A stretch of 64,000 bases of DNA from Papio anubis (taxonomy: Eukaryota > Chordata > Mammalia > Primates > Cercopithecidae): NCBI RefSeq assembly GCF_008728515.1, contig NC_044985.1, positions 78,840,155 to 78,904,154 of the forward strand, written 5' to 3'. The notes beneath the pieces were generated by a model. That model saw only the letters and a program-made list of their open reading frames with translations, was not told the DNA's origin and searched no databases. A program made the translations under genes and the position numbers. Shown in pieces: positions 58,201 to 64,000 of the stretch. How positions within the stretch are numbered: position 1 is the stretch's first letter; every line of letters starts with the position of its first letter.

Positions 58201-58535
58201 ATGAATGAGCCTTAAGAATATCATGCTAAGTGAAATATTCAGTCCCCAAAGGACAAATGACTGCGATTCCTGTTATATGAAGTATCTAAAGTGGTCAAAC
58301 TCACAGAAGCAGAAAGTAGAAGCGTGGTTGCCATGGGATAGGAGGAGATAAAAATGAAAAGTTGCTGCTCAACAGCTATACCGTTTCAGTTATGCAACAT
58401 AGAAAACTTTTAGAGATCTACTGTACAACATGGTGCTTGCCATTTTATACCCTATTATACACTTAAAATTTTTTAGGGTGTTCTCATGTTTTGCGCTTTT
58501 TGTCACAATTTTTTAAATGTGTTTACTAAATTGGG
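55246..58535 (+). mobile_element. L1MA/MB-type element, ORF2 and 3' UTR
   Basis: It continues the element left at 52505: 'aacaacttaacattacacct', 'atcaacaacattgacaaacc', 'caacaaagaaaagccgaggt', then the RT region, C-terminal ORF2 ('caaatggccaagaggcatat') and a 3' UTR ('agtagaagcgtggttgccat', 'agtttcagttatgcaac'-like text, ending near 58535). The RT box reads F-T-D-N (56453-56464) instead of F-A-D-D. Many stops. Confidence 0.85.
56707..56843 (+). mobile_element. L1 3'-end micro-insert nested in L1MA/MB
   Basis: Between two ORF2 segments lies a 3'-terminal L1 piece: 'gcaattacactgatttgatc', 'aattatcacatgtatcccca', 'tacagctattgtgtgtcaat' and an AATAAA/A-rich tail. The host ORF2 resumes after it. 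A severely 5'-truncated insertion of about 135 bp. Confidence 0.6.
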
Positions 58536-59786
58536 GGATGATAATACACTGAAGGAATGAATTGCAAGATCAAATGAATGTTTGTTATATTTAATATACA
58601 TGAAAGTGGAATTCTTATTGGATAGATAGTTGAAATAACATTGGAATACAGGGAAAAATATGGGGAAAACATAGAAATTTATTGAAACGTCTTACCTATT
58701 TCTAAATTTTTTTCTTTTTCTTTGATTGATTCTGTAGTGCCAGGACCTGAATTATATTTATGAGTTCCAAAGTAAGGATCAATTATTAAATAATTTATCC
58801 TTCTATGCCTAATCTGGGATTAACAATTACTATCTCTTTCCTACTCAGTGGACAAGATAGTCATTATAAGTTTTTACTTATGCAACACTATTTCATATGA
58901 CTGGAAATGAATGAAGGGGAAAGTGCTGGTCAGACTCACATTGTTTGCCGGTTATATAGGTCAGTCTTCCTTCTGAATCTGCTAATATTACCTACAGAGG
59001 GAAGTCTGGTTGAAAATAAAATGATAATATGAGGAAATGATTGTTGATGGAACATAAACCTATAAATGGATAATAAAGGAAAGATAAATTTACCTTGTTA
59101 CCTTATACATAGGTGAGAATAAAAGAATATTATCTCTCAACAATATTCATAGATTCCCATAAAAGTGGAGCTATTTTCTGGCAGACACCTCCTCCTTTGT
59201 TTGAAACTAAAGGTCCATGAAGGATTCAAGTGGATTTAAGAAACAAGTAATCTCAAGTTATCTATGTGATGCATCTCCATGATTTTATTGACATTAGATG
59301 ATCACTTGAAATAATTCTCATGTAGCTTTATCTTCTGGTTTCCATTTTATAGGATATACTTACTAAAGAGAACAGACTACTTTTGAGAGGTAACATACCA
59401 GAACATTTGCCCCCATCCCCTAATATAATCACCACAGATTTTCAAATGAAAGCTTGTAAGATGCATAATTTATTCTGGTGATGGGAGCAATAGAAACTGG
59501 ATAGTTAAATTGAGTTTTCAGAGACAATACTGATATCTTGAGACATATGTCAGCAATAGCGTCTTCATGAGATCAGTTCAGTGGAATGACAATCAAGCCC
59601 TTCTGGAGATTCTGTGAGCTACACAGTCTTCTTTAACAAACTCCCTTTTTGCTTAAATTAGGCAGAGTTGTTTTTATCACTTGAGATTAAAAACCTTGAG
59701 TATTACCAAATTATATATTTAAAGGGAGGGGGCTGTTAGGTATAGGCCCTAAAATGTGGAATTGGATGACTACAGAAAGTATTTTG
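58536..59786. other. unassigned DNA, part possibly an old LTR
   Basis: Segment 59130-59720 ('cctcctcctttgtttgaaac', 'gatgggagcaatagaaactg', 'aaattaggcagagttgtttt') has the look of an old ERV LTR, which I cannot name. The rest is unrecognised. Confidence 0.3.
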
Positions 59787-59931
59787 TCATTTTACAAAGA
59801 CAAAACAGCAAATATAAGGTATCAGTGGTTAAAAACAATGGGCAAACTTTATGACACAGGCTGAATATACAAGTCTATGCCTAACTCTGTTCCCACCTTA
59901 CCAACCCTAAATTGGTACTAAAGGAAAGAAA
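59787..59931 (+). repeat. 145-bp near-identical duplication, copy 1
   Basis: This block recurs in the same orientation at 61591-61735 with 144 of 145 bases the same (only 59896 C versus 61700 T). Flanking DNA is unrelated apart from a short shared 'atcaataaa' word just 3'. The content is not a repeat I recognise. Confidence 0.93.
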
Positions 59932-60609
59932 GTATATCAATCAATAAATAAAAGAATTAAATTGGCACCATACCATCCAGGCAAGAACATGGATAATCTT
60001 ACTACATGACAATGAAATATTTGATTCAATGATTGCTCATACGTAAAGATACAGACATAAGGTTCAAGAAATCATAGTGGAGGCTATAAAAGCTGGAAAA
60101 TCAGTAGGAAAAACACAGAACACTAGGTTTCATTTGTTATTTCTTAGAGTTTTCAGTAAAATCAATATGGCACAAGAAAGAGACAGTCTGAAGGTCACCC
60201 CTCTGGAATTAGAGAGAGAAAGGAAATACAGAAAGAAAGTTTCTTTCTTGAAATTGAGATTGGCAGGGCCAGGTAATGGGAGCAGAGAATAAAGAGGACA
60301 CTTAGCAGAAGAAAAAAATTCAAAAAACTCTTAGTCTCTACTAGACAGGGAGGCAGTGGGAAGCCAGGATGAAATTCAGAGTGGGGCTTCCCAACCAAGG
60401 AAAGTGACTCAGTATCACAGGAAATGTCTATTGTAAATGCATCAGTGAAGGCAAGATCTGGGTCATTCACTACTTAACATCCCAGGAAGAAAATCCAAAG
60501 TAATGATGACATTTCTTCACTCTAAAATACTTCATACTGCTTGACTTGCATAAGAATCAAACTTATTAAGTGGCTAATCGTTGAAGTTGAATCTGAAAGA
60601 GATGACCCA
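59932..60609. other. single-copy DNA
   Basis: Nothing recognised. The frames at 60077-60292 (+) and 60195-60470 (-) overlap each other and show no domain. Confidence 0.4.
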
Positions 60610-60815
60610 GCATAGTCATGAGCTCAATCTAAGGAGCCAGACTTGATTTCAAATCATGTATGACAGTCACTTCTCTGATCTCTCTAAACTTCAGTTTTCT
60701 AATCTTTTACATTAGGGGTTATCTCTTAAAATTTATATGAGAATTAATTAACATGAGGCACATAAACAATAAACACCTTTCCAGACACATAACAAGCACT
60801 GAATAATTATTATTA
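60610..60815 (+). repeat. MIR SINE, near full length
   Basis: Sense MIR: 'atctaaggagccagacttga', 'ctctctaaacttcagttttc', 'taatcttttacattaggggt' and 'acaagcactgaataattatt'. Confidence 0.8.
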
Positions 60816-61054
60816 TGGGTTCTTATTGCAAAACATTTAGATAGAGCATGAATCTTAAATTAAGGTTAATAAATATGGTGAAAACTGTCATTTGGAAGTT
60901 TTAAAGATATGTTCTTAACTAAAAGATTATATGATTATAGCTCTTTTCAGCTATGGCTAATAACAGAAGTTTCACAGGAACACTCCGGTAGTCAATTTAA
61001 TGTTTAGATCATCATTAAATAAATAACAAAAATATGGGCTTCAAATATATGTTG

Positions 61055-61460
61055 TAATATCGTTTGAATATTTGTCCCCTCCAAATCTCATGTTGCAATA
61101 TGATCTCCAGCATTGGAGGTGGGGCCCGGTGGGAGGTGTTTGGGTCATGGGGGCAAATCCCTCATGAATGGTTTGGTGTCATCTGGTGGTGCTGAGTGAG
61201 TTTTTACTCTGTTACATACCATGAGATTGGATTGTTAAAAAGAGCCTGGCACCTCCTCTCCTCTCACTTGCTCCCTCTCTTGTCATCTGATCCACTGGCT
61301 CCCCTTAGCGTTCTTCCATGAGCAAACACTTCCTAAGGCCTCACCAGAAGCAGATGCTGATGTCATGCTTCTTGTACAGCCTACAGAATTGTAAGCCAAA
61401 TAAACTTTTCTTTATAAATTACCTAGCCTCAGGGTATTTAGCAATGCAAAATGGACTAAT
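61055..61460 (+). mobile_element. MST/MLT1A-type MaLR solo LTR
   Basis: Sense LTR: 'cgtttgaatatttgtcccct', 'tggaggtggggcccggtggg', 'gaggtgtttgggtcatgggg', 'ccaaataaacttttctttat' (poly(A) signal AATAAA) and 'aatggactaatac'. No internal sequence follows. A clean TSD was not found. Confidence 0.88.
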
Positions 61461-61590
61461 ACAAGTAGCAACAAAAGTAATCAGGAATTTGTCACATAAT
61501 AAGAAATATTCTCGAGAAAATATCCTCCTACAGGGGGCAAAACAAAACTGGATTGAGACTCTCCTCTCACAACATAATGAAGTTCATTGT

Positions 61591-61735
61591 TCATTTTACA
61601 AAGACAAAACAGCAAATATAAGGTATCAGTGGTTAAAAACAATGGGCAAACTTTATGACACAGGCTGAATATACAAGTCTATGCCTAACTCTGTTCCCAT
61701 CTTACCAACCCTAAATTGGTACTAAAGGAAAGAAA
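61591..61735 (+). repeat. 145-bp near-identical duplication, copy 2
   Basis: Second copy of the block at 59787-59931, 1804 bp downstream, no indels, one substitution. It lies 3' of the MaLR LTR and generates part of a chance 116-codon frame (61318-61668). Confidence 0.93.
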
Positions 61736-62719
61736 ATAAATCAATAAAATTTTACGAATCCTGACTAATAAAATACCCATACCTCTTTCTTATATTAATT
61801 AAAGAAAAATGGATTAAATATGGGTTTTTACTCTGCAGAAAAGCAAAGAAAAGCTATCAAACATTAAAATTCCTCTCTATCACCACATGTTCTTAGTAGA
61901 GCAAGATAAACAGTTAGAGATCCTCACTTCGGTATCTCCAGGCAAGGACAAAAACAGATGGGGAAGAAAAATCACATAAGCACCAATAAACTGTGACTCA
62001 GGAGAACTAAAGAGAATACATAAAACAAGCTTGCTGAAGGAACAAGAAGCTAATAGATAAACTGTGTTTCAATGGAACTCTATAAAACAATGAAAGGAAA
62101 CTTTACCTACGTTCATCAATATGAAGGAATCCCATAAACATAATATTGAACTAAAGAAGAAAATTCATTAAGGATACATATAGTTTAATTTGATACTTTT
62201 CAGGAGTGTGGGAATAGTTTATGATATACATACATTAAATTTTTTTACTTTAACACATACAAATGTGCATTTACTTGCCTATATGTTAATGTACAGTTTT
62301 AGATTTTTTTTTTCTGGCATGAGTCTACAGATTAGTTCTTCACTTTTTTAATCATTGATAATATCTAATGATGAATAAAAATTTCAAAACAACTATGAAG
62401 CAAACTGGGTATATATAGACTATCAGTTAATCTGGTACGCTGTTTGAGTACAAGTCAGTTAAGTAAATGGCACACAATAAAATTGAAATTATCTGTTCAT
62501 AGTAAATGAAGAGGAAAATGACAAAAATGACAAAAAGTGACAAAAAAAAAACTAGAGAAATGATCACCAACTGAGTGACAGAGACAATGATGATTCAATA
62601 AAAAATATTTAGCCTTCCTGCAATATTGAACTCAGAGCAGAAAAAGCATTTAAATACATAATTTTAAAACTTTTTCCTTAAATAAAAATTTAAATCTTCC
62701 AATAGAAGCATATGGCAGT
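61736..62719. other. AT-rich DNA
   Basis: No gene or repeat that I can define; A-rich runs only. Confidence 0.4.
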
Positions 62720-63080
62720 ATATGGAAGGAAAAGCTAATATAAAATAATCAGCAGGGATTTTTAAAAGATCTTTTCAGTCATACTGAATTTCTGTAACAT
62801 GAAATATTTCCTGAGACATTGAAGTAGGAAGAACATAAAGAGTCACTTAAGAGTAAAAAATTAAGCTGGGCTCAGAAAACTACAGATAATGTAAAAGCCC
62901 AAAAAATAATACAACAAAAATGTTCACAAATTTCTATGGTGATTAAAATATGAGCCAAGAATTTTAGACCCAGCTAAATTGTCCCCCTAGAACATGGACA
63001 TTCACAGACAATAAAGAATTCAAGAAAATAACACTGACTATATATGAATATAAAACTATGAGAGAATTACATTTCAAAAA
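62720..63080 (+). mobile_element. possible L1M/HAL1 internal relic
   Basis: 'gccaagaattttagacccag', 'ctaaattgtccccctagaac' and 'acattcacagacaataaaga' resemble an old L1M internal segment in sense. Low confidence. Confidence 0.35.
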
Positions 63081-64000
63081 TATATTAATGGTATAAAATT
63101 TGACAAGACTGTAATACAATCTTAATGTCTTTTATAATATTTTTTCTTAACTTAAAAATAGATCTTTTAGAAACTAATAATCCATATGATAGAAAACAAG
63201 CTCAGCCACTCTTTTAGTTTGTATGTTTCTTTTCCTTGTGCTAAATTCAAGCAAAATTAAAATTAACACATTTTATTGTTAAACAGTATTTGGTTGACAA
63301 TAAAATCTCATTTTTGTAAAACTATTATTACTATCCAGCATTTTTTGTTACAATGCATGAAAAGAAATCTGAAATTATAATTACTTACTGTGAACTCAAT
63401 TGTTATTTCTGGATGGAGAAATTTTTTTTCTGTAAAGTGTGAACTCTTTATAAAGCACTTTAATGCCTTTGTAATGTGTTTTACAAAGACAGTAACATAT
63501 TCTAAAAACATGAAAGTTGAAACACAGAAAATTGTAGATGCAACTTGAAGATAACATTTGTCTAGCCACTTTGACTTTTGCTCTAACAAAATCTTTCATG
63601 TTCAGTATTACTTAGCAGACAAAAACCCTATATCTGACTGCACAGCAAACACACTATTAATTTTAAAAATAATAATAAATTAATTTTAAAAGGCAGAATG
63701 TCATGTAAGCAGCCAAACCAGCTGAAGCATCTTAGAAAAAACTTTTCCTCATTAATCCCCTGTCAAGCAAAAGTACTATTTGACTCTAGAAGAAAAGTTG
63801 GTGAAGAAAGAAAGGAAATGATTTTAAAAGACTCAAGGTTGTGCTCTCTCACAAATCATATAAATGATTATTATTCTGCATGATACAGACTCAGTGACTA
63901 TAAAGTGCTCTGTTAAGGACACTATTGTATTTCTCTGATGGGTACAGAATTTTCTAGTATACCTAAGGTTATAAAGTTCAGTGGGGGCCTTCTACTTCTA
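63081..64000. other. AT-rich single-copy DNA
   Basis: No repeat or gene recognised. The overlapping minus-strand frames at 63308-63599 have no domain. Confidence 0.4.

Noticed and set aside
60077..60470. Overlapping frames on both strands
   Set aside because: Purine-rich (GA-rich) sequence gives open frames on both strands; no domain.
61318..61668. 116-codon frame with apparent protein-like text
   Set aside because: It spans the 3' half of a MaLR LTR and the 145-bp duplicated block; no homology is seen and no start context stands out.

Overview
This window is mammalian, almost certainly human or another higher-primate, nuclear DNA. It carries Alu elements of both arms, primate-specific L1 (L1P) copies, an HERV-9 type LTR12C, THE1/MST and MLT1 (MaLR) LTRs, a MADE1 mariner MITE and many MIR/L2 relics. 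The background is AT-rich, gene-poor or intronic in character. I find no convincing protein-coding exon, tRNA, rRNA, snoRNA or bacterial/viral operon. Every longer open frame is explained by a repeat, by low complexity or by chance, and no claim of a host gene is made. LAYOUT. 1-8 kb: old MIR, a DNA transposon cut by an L1 3' end, an L1M copy holding a young 5'-truncated antisense L1PA with a 13-bp target-site duplication (TSD), then a repeat-poor stretch. 8.2-10.2 kb: an MST/THE1-type solo LTR, then a 1.29-kb LTR12C solo LTR, the only CpG-rich island here and the best candidate promoter. 10-20 kb: MIRs, an unresolved LTR, an ancient repeat cut by an Alu, antisense L1M, a MER58-like hAT relic, microsatellites, a sense L1 ORF2 piece and an Alu. 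20-31 kb: single-copy DNA, an MLT1-like LTR, another copy of the ancient repeat, MIR/L2, a fossil 7SL-like Alu monomer and a 2.1-kb antisense L1MA/L1MB. 31.6-36.5 kb: the longest repeat-poor stretch. 36.8-37.0 kb: a dense hairpin cluster containing a 30-bp inverted copy of DNA 1 kb away. 37-44.5 kb: antisense and sense L1M/L1P, Alus, an MLT1A-like LTR and a 48-bp x3 minisatellite. 46-52 kb: an L2 and a ruined ERV-L class provirus whose pol shows altered catalytic residues, itself hit by an MLT1 LTR, a MADE1 (cut by an Alu) and a 3'-truncated Alu. 51.8-58.5 kb: one old L1MA/MB-type element carrying a nested L1P, which carries a nested 154-bp chimeric retro-insert, plus an Alu and an L1 3'-end micro-insert. 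58.5-64 kb: sparse DNA with an MST-like LTR and two 145-bp blocks that match at 144 positions, 1.8 kb apart. HOW IT WORKS TOGETHER. There is no pathway. The window is a layered record of retrotransposition, with a relative order readable from nesting. Its possible activity is regulatory (LTR12C, small hairpin sources, possible enhancers in the unique stretches). The items I would look at first are the 145-bp near-identical duplication, the 36.8-kb hairpin cluster, the LTR12C, the Alu-split MADE1 and the G-to-A pattern in the ERV-L pol relic. Family names come from remembered consensus features without a search, so subfamily labels and old-repeat boundaries are approximate.
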